From DASVUS01 sp036388675 (GTDB taxonomy: Bacteria > Armatimonadota > Abditibacteriia > Abditibacteriales > Abditibacteriaceae), in NCBI GenBank assembly GCA_036388675.1, contig DASVRI010000005.1, positions 1-64,000 of the forward strand: a stretch of 64,000 nucleotides of DNA, read 5' to 3'. The position numbers were made by a program, and so were the translations under genes. How positions within the stretch are numbered: the stretch's first letter is position 1; each line of letters starts with the position of its first letter. Of the stretch, positions 36,197 through 45,430 are shown piece by piece. Under the pieces are notes generated by a model. That model made no database searches and was not told where the DNA came from. It worked only from the letters and a program-made list of their open reading frames with translations.

Positions 36197-36598
36197 TCAC
36201 GACTTTAAATCCAGCACCTCACCTATGATCTCACCCAACTCTTCAACCGAGACGACTTTGTGCGAGCATTTGATGCAGCCGGCATCGAGTGCTCGCTTTT
36301 CCCAGTTAAAATCCCAGTCGTGATTGGAGAACGCAATAATAGGAATATCGTGGAGCGCGGGGTCATCCTTGATGCAGCGAATCACTTCAAAACCGCTGAT
36401 ATAGGGCAGATGCAAATCGGCCAGAATGAGGTCGGGCCGAGTTTCATTGGCCATGACAACCGCTGTCAGGCCACCAGTGGCGACGACTGCGCGCAGCTTG
36501 AAGTGCTCTTGCAGCATAGTCTTGAGCATGGCGCCAATTCCAGGATCATCCTCAACGACCATAACGGTGTAACGTGCTCTGGCAAAGCTTTGATCCAC
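36197..36598 (-). CDS. Single-domain response regulator, WDF-W subtype
   Basis: 133 residues with a GTG start behind a strong AGGAGGTGAC site. Receiver domain only, paralogous to 35650-36075: VVEDDPGI, LILADLHLPYISG, FSNHDWDFNWEKRALDAGC and CSHK. The shared WDFxW...RAL..GC..C..K segment occupies the alpha4 region, where receivers contact partners, and carries two Cys spaced CxxC. The two genes are on the same strand 121 bases apart. Confidence 0.88.
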   Translation of the reverse strand: MDQSFARARYTVMVVEDDPGIGAMLKTMLQEHFKLRAVVATGGLTAVVMANETRPDLILADLHLPYISGFEVIRCIKDDPALHDIPIIAFSNHDWDFNWEKRALDAGCIKCSHKVVSVEELGEIIGEVLDLKS

Positions 36599-36972
36599 CC
36601 GTCACCTCCTCAATTCTTGCGTCTTCTTAAGCCTTCATTAGCTCCAACACCAGTTGGCTCCAAAACCAGCAGGGTCTTCTTTGTGAGTACTCGTTTACGC
36701 CGGAAGCATTTGATGGTGTGCGCTCCACATTCTTCATACGACACGGAGCGGCTCTGCTTCGTGACGGTTCATTTACGTGAGTAGATGTCGCGCGTGCGGC
36801 GCAGGTGCTTTAGTGCAGATGCTTAAGTGCAGGTGCTTTAGCGTTCTCGGCATAAGAGAACTCAACGAGGCGGCATGTGAAGTGTCTTGTGCTGTGATGC
36901 TGTGATTTTTCGCTGGCGCTTCACCACATATCGGGTTGCTGTCGTTTGCACTGTTGAAGTTTGAGACATACC
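36599..36972. other. Spacer upstream of a response regulator gene
   Basis: About 370 bases without a supported gene. Contains GAGTACTC at 36685 and the 14-bp tandem repeat at 36799-36840; the promoter of the regulator gene at 36598 should be here. Confidence 0.5.
36799..36840. repeat. Tandem repeat, 3 x 14 bp
   Basis: Three consecutive units of GTGCAGGTGCTTTA with two or three substitutions, in a non-coding spacer. Confidence 0.85.
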
Positions 36973-37028
36973 TCTCATCAACATACGGCCACTACACAAT
37001 TATGCAGTGGCCGTATGTTGATGAGAGT
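36973..37028 (-). terminator. Terminator after the ferritin-like gene
   Basis: Perfect 22-bp arms (CTCTCATCAACATACGGCCA then CT, and complement) around a 12-base loop, 49 bases downstream of the ferritin-like stop on the minus strand. GAGTACTC overlaps its outer end at 37025. Confidence 0.7.
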
Positions 37029-37076
37029 ACTCGTAATCAATGGTTCAACAGGTTTCAACTCAATGCCAAGCTCGCA

Positions 37077-37544
37077 TCAATCCCAGCCTCTGAGGATTTT
37101 GAGGGTTTCGTCGAGGTGGCCGGATTCGTCATCGGCCATGTCTTCCAGGCGATTGGCCAGGCCGATTTCGCCCAGTTCATCGGCTTGTTTGGCGCGCGTC
37201 GAATAGTTGTTGCGTGCGGTGGTTTCGGCTTCAGCCACGTTTTGCAGCATCTTCTTGGCGTCGGTTTCCTGCGGCACGGCTTCGGGTGTGACGGTTGGCA
37301 CACCGCCCAGCGCCGCAATTTTATCCGCCAGATACTGCGCGTGCATCGTTTCATCGGGAATTTCGCCCGCGAAGAAGTTTTTCAACTCCGTGCGATACGG
37401 GCCCGTCACCGAAGCGGCATATTGAATGTAGGTAATGATCGCCTGATACTCGCGCGATAAGTCACCATTTAGCAGTTCAATCAATTGCTCCTTGTTGACT
37501 CGATCCACTTTGCGGTCGCCCACCATCAAGTCTTCGTCCGACAT
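37077..37544 (-). CDS. Ferritin-like / bacterioferritin-type protein
   Basis: 155 residues from ATG 37544 (CGGAGG upstream). Four-helix ferritin-like domain with likely iron ligands in SREYQAIITYIQYA, GEIPDETMHAQYLA, NVAEAETTARNNY and DDESGHLDE, matching the E...ExxH double motif. Probably an iron store or DNA-protecting ferritin. Longer in-frame N-terminus is rejected for lack of a ribosome site. Confidence 0.83.
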   Translation of the reverse strand: MSDEDLMVGDRKVDRVNKEQLIELLNGDLSREYQAIITYIQYAASVTGPYRTELKNFFAGEIPDETMHAQYLADKIAALGGVPTVTPEAVPQETDAKKMLQNVAEAETTARNNYSTRAKQADELGEIGLANRLEDMADDESGHLDETLKILRGWD

Positions 37545-37706
37545 TTTAGCCTCCGTTATTGGTGAAAGTTTAGAGATGCGGCACGCGCCCTTGCGCAAAT
37601 CACTCGCCAGCGACATTGGGCTTCGTGCAATTGAGTACTCGCCGCCTTATTTAATCCAAGTCTCCACCAATGCGGTTGCCCGCTGCTGAAGCAGCGGGCT
37701 GACGGC

Positions 37707-37726
37707 AAAAGCCCCCTGAACGGGGC
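37707..37726 (-). terminator. Terminator after the DoxX gene
   Basis: On the minus strand AGCCCCGTTCAGGGGGCTTTT forms a short GC-rich hairpin with a T-run, about 100 bases after the DoxX stop. A second hairpin GCCCGCTGC/GCAGCGGGC (37678-37699) adjoins it. Confidence 0.7.
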
Positions 37727-37822
37727 TATGGGTGCTGAGAGAGGCCGCTTCAGGGGTCTTTTCCACACTCAGCCCGCTCAGCCCAACGTTCACGGGTGGG
37801 CTACTGTAGGTGGCAACTCGGA

Positions 37823-38251
37823 TTATTTACGTGAACCGCGACCAAACACCTGCGCATCCAGCGACCACTTGCCCGGCCCCGCAAGGAGGATGGTCAAGCC
37901 AATGAGAAAATAAAGCGAAGCCAACTCAAACGATTTGCCACCGGGATTAACCCACGGGTCGCCGGCATGGGATGTGAACTTTGCACCGAGCATGGTGGCC
38001 ATAACGCCTAAAGCTGCGATCGGTGTAAGAAACCCGAAGATCAAGCCCAGTCCGCCGCCAAACTCGCCAAGAGCCGCCAGCGCCTGCAACACATCAGGGA
38101 TTGCTGCGGGAGCGCCCGGCTTATCCATCCAGTTGAATGGATGCGCGATTTTGGGCAAGCCGTGAATTACCAGCGCAATCCCCGACACAACACGCAAAAC
38201 CAACATTGCCAGCCCAACACGTCCCGGCTCAAAATCACCGAACAAACGCAT
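37823..38251 (-). CDS. DoxX family membrane protein
   Basis: 142 residues from ATG 38251 (GGAGGAAAAG upstream). Four membrane helices; VLRVVSGIALVIHGLPKI at the N-terminus and GEFGGGLGLIFGFLTPIAALG in the middle are typical of DoxX/DoxD relatives. Members take part in thiosulfate or redox pathways and oxidative stress, but most are unassigned. Located between iron and metal genes. Confidence 0.85.
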   Translation of the reverse strand: MRLFGDFEPGRVGLAMLVLRVVSGIALVIHGLPKIAHPFNWMDKPGAPAAIPDVLQALAALGEFGGGLGLIFGFLTPIAALGVMATMLGAKFTSHAGDPWVNPGGKSFELASLYFLIGLTILLAGPGKWSLDAQVFGRGSRK

Positions 38252-38382
38252 ATTGTCTTTTCCTCCGTGACTACTCAATGCTGCTATCGGCTCTGCACAC
38301 GATTAGGAAAAGCCGTGGTGCCCTTTTATCACGACGTTTTCAATCTTTATTTTGTTGTCTGGGCAGATTCCTTCTCATGTCG

Positions 38383-38589
38383 TCAAGCGGCTTGCGCCTG
38401 GTATCCTTCTTCGCCGACGGCTTCAATGAGCGCCGGAGTCTCAGCGCCCTCGTGCTGCACGGTGGCACGCCCCGCTGCCAGATCAACATTGACATCGCGC
38501 ACTCCGGGCACGCTTTGCAGCGCTTTGCTGACGTGACCTACGCAAGCCTGGCACATCATTCCCTCGACCTTGAGTTCGGTTGTTTGCAT
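38383..38589 (-). CDS. Heavy-metal-associated (HMA) domain protein, copper chaperone-like
   Basis: 68 residues from ATG 38589 (AAAGGAT upstream). A single ferredoxin-like HMA domain with the metal-binding CxxC in GMMCQACVGHV and the typical VPGVRDVNVDLAAGRATV. Probably shuttles Cu(I) in the cytoplasm. It begins two bases after the stop of the exported protein gene upstream, so they are co-transcribed. Confidence 0.9.
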   Translation of the reverse strand: MQTTELKVEGMMCQACVGHVSKALQSVPGVRDVNVDLAAGRATVQHEGAETPALIEAVGEEGYQAQAA

Positions 38590-38591
38590 TT

Positions 38592-39626
38592 TTATCCTTT
38601 CTTTGTAGCACGGTTTGCCGCAGCACGGTTTGCCGCAATGCCATCCGCCACCGTAATCGTAAATGGTGCCGTAACGACGGCATTGCGCTGTTGGAATTGC
38701 AGCCACACCTTGTAAGTTCCCGCCTGCGGGAACTGCGTTTCAAACAGGATGCCATGATTACCTGGCACTGGCTCTTTGAATGCAGGATGCAGATAAGTAC
38801 CGCCATCGCGTGAAATCGCGACGCACTGCGCCCGCGCTCCGAAATAGGGTTCCAACTCGGTAACTTCGTTACCTGCCGCATCGCTCACCCTGAAGTGCAA
38901 CTGCATTTTCCGCTTCGTTGCCGGGGGCGATGCCACAGGCAATGTTTGAAGTTCAACCTGATAAACAGCGCCGGAACCTTGCCCGGCGTCAGCCTGCACG
39001 TTCACGCGCTGTGTCGATGTGCGCTGTGTGGATGTACTCTGTATGGACGTGCCCTGTGTTGCGGCACCGATTTCCTTGGACGAACTTGCTTGCACAGCCG
39101 GTGTTATGATCGGGGCCGATGGCGAGTCCGCGACCTCGATTACCTGCTGCCCCACTTCACGGTGGCCTCCGTAAGGAATGTAATCGGCATAGAGACGATA
39201 GGTGCCAGCCACAGGCAGGCTCGTCTGCAAGAGAAAATGTCCGTAGTCTTTATAATCTGCTGCGAAGCGCTTGAAGTAGCTCAAGTCGTCCGACACCACG
39301 ACCAGATTGATGATATTGCCGCTTTCCTGCACGAAACTGCGCACATATTTGGGTTGTCCGTGTCGATCTTTTTCCTTTCTATCGACGATCTTCACCGACC
39401 ATATGGAGAGTTCACCGGCCCGGAGCCGCTCCGGTACACTGGAAAATTCGAGGCGCGTGTGGCGCGCGTAGCGGCCCGGCGTCGGGTCATATGTGGCCAC
39501 TTTGACCAACTGCGTACTGGCCGTTTTGCGGTTATCGAGAATGTAGCGGATGACAGCCGTGCTGCTCGCGATGAACAGCAGGACGATGGCAACAGTAACC
39601 AGAACGTTTGACAGTTTGAATTTCAT
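38592..39626 (-). CDS. Membrane-anchored exported protein linked to metal handling
   Basis: 344 residues from ATG 39626. An N-terminal helix (VLVTVAIVLLFIASSTAVIRY) anchors two beta-sandwich-like halves. The first has DLSYFKRFAADYKDYGHFLL and AGTYRLYADYIPYGG; the second has FRVSDAAGNEVTELEPYFGA and FPQAGTYKVWLQFQ, a duplicated strand pattern seen in periplasmic proteins near copper genes. A Thr/Ser/Gln-rich linker (about 198-216) comes from 15-bp repeats. It is directly followed by an HMA copper chaperone gene. Precise function unknown. Confidence 0.65.
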   Translation of the reverse strand: MKFKLSNVLVTVAIVLLFIASSTAVIRYILDNRKTASTQLVKVATYDPTPGRYARHTRLEFSSVPERLRAGELSIWSVKIVDRKEKDRHGQPKYVRSFVQESGNIINLVVVSDDLSYFKRFAADYKDYGHFLLQTSLPVAGTYRLYADYIPYGGHREVGQQVIEVADSPSAPIITPAVQASSSKEIGAATQGTSIQSTSTQRTSTQRVNVQADAGQGSGAVYQVELQTLPVASPPATKRKMQLHFRVSDAAGNEVTELEPYFGARAQCVAISRDGGTYLHPAFKEPVPGNHGILFETQFPQAGTYKVWLQFQQRNAVVTAPFTITVADGIAANRAAANRATKKG

Positions 39627-39803
39627 AAACACCAATAGATACAACTCTTAAGCAGGAAGCGGTCGCGGCCTCCAGGTTCCCGGACGCGCGTAAATCGCAG
39701 TTCAAAGCCATTGCTTGGAAGCAACGGCTTCAAAGCAATGGCTCTATGAGGCCGGGCAAACTTTTCTTGACCGCGCCGCGCCATGCGTGTTAGCCTGTAT
39801 AGT

Positions 39804-40619
39804 ATGAGATTTTTGTCGCGCCTCGTCATGGTGCTGGCGCTGCTGGGCGGATTGGCTTACGGCTCCTATGCGCTGGGACGCTATGTTTTGAGTACTCGCT
39901 TGTTCGGTTCCACGTTAAAGCCGGGCGAGGGAACGGCGATGGATGCCGTGGCACGCTCCACGCGCGTCGCCGGTGCTGTGACGCGACAGGTTGACATCAA
40001 GGGCAAACCGCGCGTCGAAGTCAACGTGCTGCCTGCCGACCAGGCCGGACCCGGCCCGGAGCCGCCTTCCATTTCCGATCTGGAAAAAGCGGCGCAAGGA
40101 AAAAGCTATACGCCGTCGCGTCCATCGCGCAGCCGTGTTGTGACTCCGCAAAGTTTTCGCGCCGTGCGCCGCGTGCGCGACAACTCGGGTTCTCGCTACA
40201 CCAGCGACGAAGAAGCGGCAGAGGAAGAGCGACCACGCCGCCGCAGACGCCGTAGACGCCGCCGCAGCAGCGACAGCTCCTCCAGAACAACCCGCAGTGC
40301 TCGCGGAGATTCTTCGTCTTCCTCTGATAGCCGCGTGACGATTCTGGGCGACGAAAGCTCCAGTTCCGAGTACTCGTCCGGCTCCTCAAACGATGCACCG
40401 ATGCCGCGCGAAGATGGTTCATCAGCGCGCGATTCGGGAAGCAGCGACTCCGGCGAAGAGCGGCCACGCGTGCGCCGTCGCGTGCGCCGTGAGCGTTCAT
40501 CGAGCGACGAAGCATCATCGACACACCCTTCGCGCCCGCGTCGCAGCGTAACGGAATCGCCGGTGCCACGACCAGAAGGCGGCTCCAGCGGCGAATCGCC
40601 CATTCCACAACCCGAATAG
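39804..40619 (+). CDS. Arg/Ser-rich membrane-anchored hypothetical protein
   Basis: 271 residues from ATG 39804 (an ATG 21 bases earlier is possible). One N-terminal membrane helix, then a long disordered part: an Arg run of about ten near residue 155, Ser-rich blocks, and EERPRVRRRVRRERSSSDEA. The charge pattern alternates acidic and basic blocks. It may bind nucleic acid, peptidoglycan or acidic glycans; no family was recognised. Two GAGTACTC copies lie within it. Confidence 0.6.
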   Translation: MRFLSRLVMVLALLGGLAYGSYALGRYVLSTRLFGSTLKPGEGTAMDAVARSTRVAGAVTRQVDIKGKPRVEVNVLPADQAGPGPEPPSISDLEKAAQGKSYTPSRPSRSRVVTPQSFRAVRRVRDNSGSRYTSDEEAAEEERPRRRRRRRRRRSSDSSSRTTRSARGDSSSSSDSRVTILGDESSSSEYSSGSSNDAPMPREDGSSARDSGSSDSGEERPRVRRRVRRERSSSDEASSTHPSRPRRSVTESPVPRPEGGSSGESPIPQPE

Positions 40620-40639
40620 CAAGTTCATGATTCCTGGTT

Positions 40640-40678
40640 CAAGATTCAAAGTCTTTGAGTACTCGACTTGGAATCTTG
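40640..40678. terminator. Hairpin with GAGTACTC in its loop
   Basis: 14-bp arms CAAGATTCAAAGTC and GACTTGGAATCTTG pair with one mismatch; the 11-base loop holds GAGTACTC. It lies between the Arg/Ser-rich gene and the helicase gene. Confidence 0.5.
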
Positions 40679-40694
40679 AGCACCCAGAACGTTT

Positions 40695-43016
40695 ATGGAC
40701 ATGAATTTGTTGGCAGGACTCAACGAACCGCAGCGCGAGGCTGTAACGCACGGCGACGGCCCCTTACTCATTTTCGCCGGCGCCGGCTCGGGTAAAACCC
40801 GCACGCTGACGCATCGCATCGCCCACCTCATTTCAGAGCGCAACGTGCCGCCCGCACGTATCCTGGCCGTGACCTTCACCAACAAGGCCGCCAAAGAAAT
40901 GCGCGAGCGCCTGGAGAACCTGGTCGGCGCCGGTGCAGGTCGCATCTGGATGGGAACGTTTCACGCCATGTGCGCCCAAATGCTGCGCATCAACGGCGGG
41001 CTGATCGGCATCGACCCGCGCTTTGTCATCTTCGACTCGGACGATTCGCAGCGCCTGATGCGCGACATCTTGAAACAGGCCGATGTTGATAGCGACCGTT
41101 TTCCGCCGTCGCGCATCCTCAATCGCATCTCCGACGCCAAGAACAACCTGCGCTCGCCCGCCGAACTCGAAGACAACGCCAACACGCCGAACGATCGCGT
41201 GGTGGCGCGGCTTTATCGCAACTATCAGCAGCGATTGAAAGCGGCACACGCGCTCGACTTCGACGACTTGCTGGGCGAAGCCGTGCGCCTCTTGCGCGAA
41301 AGCGACGAAGCGCGCGAGTACTGGAGCGAACGTTTCCTGCACGTCCTTATCGACGAATTTCAGGACGTGAACGCAGCGCAGTTCAAATGGGCACAGTTGT
41401 TGGCGCAAAAGCATCGCAACATCTGCGTTGTTGGCGATGACGATCAGTCGATATACGCTTGGCGAGGCGCCAATGTCAAAATTATTCTCGACTTCGAGAT
41501 CAACTATCCCGACGCGCGCGTGGTGCGCCTGGAACAAAACTATCGCTCGACGCAGCCCATTCTGGATGCGGCGCATGGCGTAATTTCGCGCAACCTGGGA
41601 CGCAAACCGAAACGCTTGTGGACCAGCGAAGCGGGCGGCGCCGGCATTCAGGTGCACGGCACCATGAACGCGCAGGATGAAGCGTTGTGGGTGGTGCGCC
41701 AGGTGCAAACAATGCAACGCGAACGCCGCTGCTCGGCGGGCGACTTCGCCATTTTGTGCCGCGTCAACGCGCAAAGCCGACCCTTTGAAGAAGCCTTCAT
41801 GCGCGCCAGGGTGCCGCTGCGCCTGGTGGGAACGCAGCGCTTTTATGAACGCAAGGAAATCAAAGACCTTGTGGCGTATCTGAAGCTGCTTTTCAACCCC
41901 AACGACGACATCGCGATGAACCGCGTCATCAACATTCCGGCGCGCGGCATCGGTGCCGTTACGGTGGAGAAACTGCAAATTCTGGCACGGCAAAGCGACC
42001 GCTCGCTTTTCGAAACCATTCTCGACCCGGCGACTGAGAACGAACTCGGTCGCGCCGTAGCCGCCAAAATCGCGCCGTTGCGCCATATTCTCGAACTGTT
42101 GCAAAACGACGCGTGCGAGGCGCAAACCGTGGCCGATTTGCTGAGCCAAATCATTGAGCGCATCCAGTATCTGGAGTTTCTACGGCGTGAGAAAACTTTG
42201 GAAAGCGTGGATCGATTGGCCAACGTGCAGGAGCTTCTGCGCGCAGCGGAAGACTTCGATCAAACCATGCGCGAAGAACAGAGCGCACCACTCGAAAGAG
42301 ACGTGGACGAGTACTCGCGCCGTGAAGAAAGTGCGCCCTACCTCGGCTTGTTCCTCGAATCATCGGCGCTCGACAGTGGCAGCGACGCTGGTGCTATGGG
42401 AGAGGCCGTCACGTTGATGACATTGCACTCGGCCAAAGGGCTGGAGTTTCCCGTTGTGTTCCTGGTCGGCATGGAGCAGGGCTTGCTGCCGCACGCGCGT
42501 GCCCTGTGGGGCGAAGGTGCCGGCGGCGATGAACTCGAAGAAGAGCGCCGCCTGTGCTACGTCGGTTTAACGCGCGCACGAGAGCAAATCTATCTCACCT
42601 ACGCGGCGCAACGCACGCTGCATGGCCGCACCGAATCAACGCAGGCATCGCAGTTCATCGACGAGATTCCTTCGCACCTGTTGCAGCGCAGCGGCCTGGG
42701 CAGCAATGGAGCCAGCGCATTCCGCGCCGCTACAACGTGGGATTCGCCGTCGTGGAGCGCGCCGAAAAGTTCTGCGGGCACAGCGAGTACTCGTGGCAAT
42801 GGCGCGGCGCCCACTTCAGCACCCAAAGCCGATTCTCGTCCCACATTCGACATCGGCGACCGTTTGCGCCACCCCGATTTTGGCGAAGGATTGGTCGTCA
42901 ACACATCGCCATCGGGCGGTCGCGGCGAGTGGGTCGAAGTGGCTTTTCTCTCGGGTGATGTCGGCAAAAAGAAACTCGTCGTGGCCTTTGCGCCGCTCGA
43001 AAAAATCTCTTCTTAA
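40695..43016 (+). CDS. pcrA: UvrD/PcrA-type ATP-dependent DNA helicase
   Basis: 773 residues. Superfamily 1A 3'-5' helicase in repair and replication restart. Walker A is FAGAGSGKTRTLTHRIAHL, then TFTNKAAKEM, Walker B-containing LIDEFQDVN, GDDDQSIYAWRGA, QNYRSTQPIL, VTLMTLHSAKGLEFP and VGLTRAREQIYL, the full motif series. The C-terminal ~60 residues form the small GDRLRHPDFGEGLVV domain typical of PcrA. The region ~655-705 before it is Ser/Ala-rich linker. Confidence 0.95.
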   Translation: MDMNLLAGLNEPQREAVTHGDGPLLIFAGAGSGKTRTLTHRIAHLISERNVPPARILAVTFTNKAAKEMRERLENLVGAGAGRIWMGTFHAMCAQMLRINGGLIGIDPRFVIFDSDDSQRLMRDILKQADVDSDRFPPSRILNRISDAKNNLRSPAELEDNANTPNDRVVARLYRNYQQRLKAAHALDFDDLLGEAVRLLRESDEAREYWSERFLHVLIDEFQDVNAAQFKWAQLLAQKHRNICVVGDDDQSIYAWRGANVKIILDFEINYPDARVVRLEQNYRSTQPILDAAHGVISRNLGRKPKRLWTSEAGGAGIQVHGTMNAQDEALWVVRQVQTMQRERRCSAGDFAILCRVNAQSRPFEEAFMRARVPLRLVGTQRFYERKEIKDLVAYLKLLFNPNDDIAMNRVINIPARGIGAVTVEKLQILARQSDRSLFETILDPATENELGRAVAAKIAPLRHILELLQNDACEAQTVADLLSQIIERIQYLEFLRREKTLESVDRLANVQELLRAAEDFDQTMREEQSAPLERDVDEYSRREESAPYLGLFLESSALDSGSDAGAMGEAVTLMTLHSAKGLEFPVVFLVGMEQGLLPHARALWGEGAGGDELEEERRLCYVGLTRAREQIYLTYAAQRTLHGRTESTQASQFIDEIPSHLLQRSGLGSNGASAFRAATTWDSPSWSAPKSSAGTASTRGNGAAPTSAPKADSRPTFDIGDRLRHPDFGEGLVVNTSPSGGRGEWVEVAFLSGDVGKKKLVVAFAPLEKISS

Positions 43017-43128
43017 ATCTGTTACGATTGTGTTGCGAACTCATACTCAGTTCGTTGTTGCACTCGCTCATCCGCTTTCCACGTAAATTTTTGTGCCGGA
43101 CTGCTACGATGCGCTTCTTGTGGCGGCA

Positions 43129-43170
43129 CGTGAAGCCTTTAGCGTGAAGCCTTTAGCGTGAAGCCTTTAG
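43129..43170. repeat. Tandem repeat, 3 x 14 bp
   Basis: Three exact consecutive copies of CGTGAAGCCTTTAG in the spacer between the helicase and KaiC-like genes. Confidence 0.95.
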
Positions 43171-43277
43171 GCAGAACTCGTGCAAAATAGAAACTGTCGC
43201 AATTTGCAAAACCAAATCAATTCAGTGCTTGGCAGCCGGAACAAAACCAAGTCTTGAGAAAGCGTTGTGGAGGAAAC

Positions 43278-43994
43278 ATGGCCAAAGTGCGTGTGCCAAC
43301 CGGCATTGAGGGATTAGACGAACTGCTGCAGGGCGGTTTGCTGCAAGGCAAAAGCTATCTTGTTTCGGGCGAACCCGGAACGGGCAAGACCACCTTTGCC
43401 GCGCAATATATTTTGGAAGGGCTGCGTCGCGGCGAAAATGGGATTTACATTTCCATTGATGAAAAGCCGGCGCATCTGGTGGAAGATGCCGAGGGCATGG
43501 GTTGGGATTTGCGCACGCCGGTCGATGAAGGCAAATTGACGCTGCTCGATGTATCGCCTTATTTCAATTCGGTGAAGACCGGCAAGAGCGGCTCCATCGA
43601 CGCCAACGAAGTGATTCAAGACCTGGCCAAGCAGGTGCGCCGCATCAATGCCAAGCGCATGGTAATTGACCCCATTGCGCCGCTTGTGGCGCATCGCGAG
43701 CGGCTGTATGACGTGCAGGAATACATTCGCAACCTGATTTTCGGTATCGACGACAACCTGGGCTGCACCACCGTCATGACTTCCCACGTGCGCCCCGGCA
43801 CACCGGGATTGTCGGAATATGGCATTGAAGAATTCATGGTGAGCGGCGTCATTTCGCTGCGCCTCGTCAAGCCGGAAAAGAAATATGTGCGTTCGCTCTT
43901 CGTGCGCAAGATGCGCGGCACCGCCACCGACTTGTCCGAATACGCTTTTGAAATCGTGCAGGGACGCGGCATCGTTATTCGCCAGCCGATTTAA
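43278..43994 (+). CDS. KaiC-like RecA-type ATPase, single domain
   Basis: 238 residues from ATG 43278 (GTGGAGGAAAC upstream). One KaiC/RadA-like ATPase domain: IEGLDELLQGGLLQGKSYL, Walker A GEPGTGKTT, Walker B VIDPIAPL, and a C-terminal RKMRGT. True clock KaiC has two such domains, and no kaiA or kaiB is near. Single-domain relatives work as signalling ATPases that bind receiver or kinase partners. It opens a run of five signalling genes. Confidence 0.88.
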   Translation: MAKVRVPTGIEGLDELLQGGLLQGKSYLVSGEPGTGKTTFAAQYILEGLRRGENGIYISIDEKPAHLVEDAEGMGWDLRTPVDEGKLTLLDVSPYFNSVKTGKSGSIDANEVIQDLAKQVRRINAKRMVIDPIAPLVAHRERLYDVQEYIRNLIFGIDDNLGCTTVMTSHVRPGTPGLSEYGIEEFMVSGVISLRLVKPEKKYVRSLFVRKMRGTATDLSEYAFEIVQGRGIVIRQPI

Positions 43995-44070
43995 GTTCGC
44001 TACGCCATTCAAACTGCGTAGCGAGTTTGACCACGGCTCGACTCGGTGTCGGGAGTTATGAACTTTCTTA

Positions 44071-45279
44071 ATGAACACCATTCTCGTCGCTGACGACGAT
44101 TCAGACATTTTGCATCTCGTATCCGCGACGCTGCGCGGGTCGGGCTACGACATCCTCCAAACTCACGACGGCGAAGAGGCGTTGGAGACGGCCCTGCGCG
44201 AGCACCCGACGCTGGCAGTGCTCGATGTCAACATGCCGCGCCGCGACGGCTTTCAGGTGACTTCGGCCCTGCGCAACAATCCCACAACAGCGCAGATGCC
44301 GATTATTATTCTGTCGGCACGCGGCGCGGAGTCCGATCGCATCACCGGCTTTGAAGAGGGCGCCGATGATTACCTCGTCAAGCCGTTTTCGCCGCGCGAG
44401 TTGCAACTGCGCGTCGGCGTGCTGATGGCGCGCGCAATTGGCGCTCACGGCACTGCTAGCTCCAAAAATGCTGCGACTCACAGCCGCGCCCGCAACGGTG
44501 CATCATCGAGTACTCACAGCGCAAACGATGTAACAACGGTGATGCCTACCGCGCCCGACACATGTTTCGGACTACCGGAAGGTACCTTGCCGCTGCCGCA
44601 AATCAGCACCGGCCACGCAACTCTTGATGCTGCTCTGGGCGGAGGTTTGCCGGTCGGCTCCAACATTCTGCTGCATGGCCCCATCGGTTCCGGCAAGTCA
44701 ACGCTGTGCCGCCAGTTCATGGCCACGGGACTGTTGAACAAGGAGCGCACCATGTTCATCGCGGTGGATGATGCGCCACAGCTTATCCGTCAGATGCTGG
44801 ACAGGGCGACACGCGACAGCACAGACTCGTTTGAAGAGCGCAACCTGTTTCGCCTGGTCGATGGCTACTCGTGGGGTGCGGGCGGGGCACAAAGCGGCGA
44901 GCGCTACGCTGTGACCGGCATTCTGGAATTGAACCAACTTTCGGGCGTGGTGCAGGACGCTGGTGTTGACCTGGGGCAGACAGTTCGCAACAGACTGGGC
45001 GGGCGTCGAGTACTCGATAGTATTTCCAGCCTGCTCATCAACTTTGAACTGCCCTCAGTGCAACGTTTTCTGGCGCAGGTGGCGCGCAACGCCGTCGCAT
45101 TTGGCGGTGTGTCCACTTTCTTTGTGCTGGAAGAAGGCACCGTCGATGACAGGACGCTGGCTAATATCAAATATCTGATGGACGGCGTGGTCGAAACGCG
45201 TGTTGAAGACGGGCGTCACTTGTTGCGTGTAGCTTCCATGAAATGGACTCAGCATTCGCGCGATTGGCTCCAGATGTAG
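44071..45279 (+). CDS. Response regulator-KaiC-like ATPase fusion
   Basis: 402 residues. N-terminal receiver (1-125): VADDDSD, phospho-Asp in LAVLDVNMPRRDG, Ser in ILSARG and Lys in LVKPFSP. After a Ser/Ala-rich linker (~130-170) a KaiC-like ATPase begins: ISTGHATLDAALGGGLPVG, Walker A LHGPIGSGKST, and DSISSLLINF as likely Walker B. Phosphorylation of the receiver could gate the ATPase. The fusion, next to a free KaiC-like protein, is the clearest sign that these genes work together. Confidence 0.88.
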   Translation: MNTILVADDDSDILHLVSATLRGSGYDILQTHDGEEALETALREHPTLAVLDVNMPRRDGFQVTSALRNNPTTAQMPIIILSARGAESDRITGFEEGADDYLVKPFSPRELQLRVGVLMARAIGAHGTASSKNAATHSRARNGASSSTHSANDVTTVMPTAPDTCFGLPEGTLPLPQISTGHATLDAALGGGLPVGSNILLHGPIGSGKSTLCRQFMATGLLNKERTMFIAVDDAPQLIRQMLDRATRDSTDSFEERNLFRLVDGYSWGAGGAQSGERYAVTGILELNQLSGVVQDAGVDLGQTVRNRLGGRRVLDSISSLLINFELPSVQRFLAQVARNAVAFGGVSTFFVLEEGTVDDRTLANIKYLMDGVVETRVEDGRHLLRVASMKWTQHSRDWLQM

Positions 45280-45430
45280 TCTCATCAGCCTGGAGCGGTT
45301 CAGTATCGTCTAACGGCCAAAAAATTGCTGAATAGAAATCGTGTATAGTTGCAATTTCATCGAAGCCAAAGGGCCTGTGGCGCGCCGCAATGTCCGCACA
45401 TCGTCCCACAAAATTGAGTCGCTCAACTCT

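Noticed and set aside
40833..42149. Long reverse-strand reading frame opposite the PcrA helicase gene, and similar ones opposite other genes (for example 723-1802)
   Set aside because: They are composition shadows of clear genes, without ribosome sites or recognisable domains.
43278..45279. Circadian clock kai locus
   Set aside because: Both KaiC-like proteins have a single ATPase domain and there is no kaiA or kaiB.
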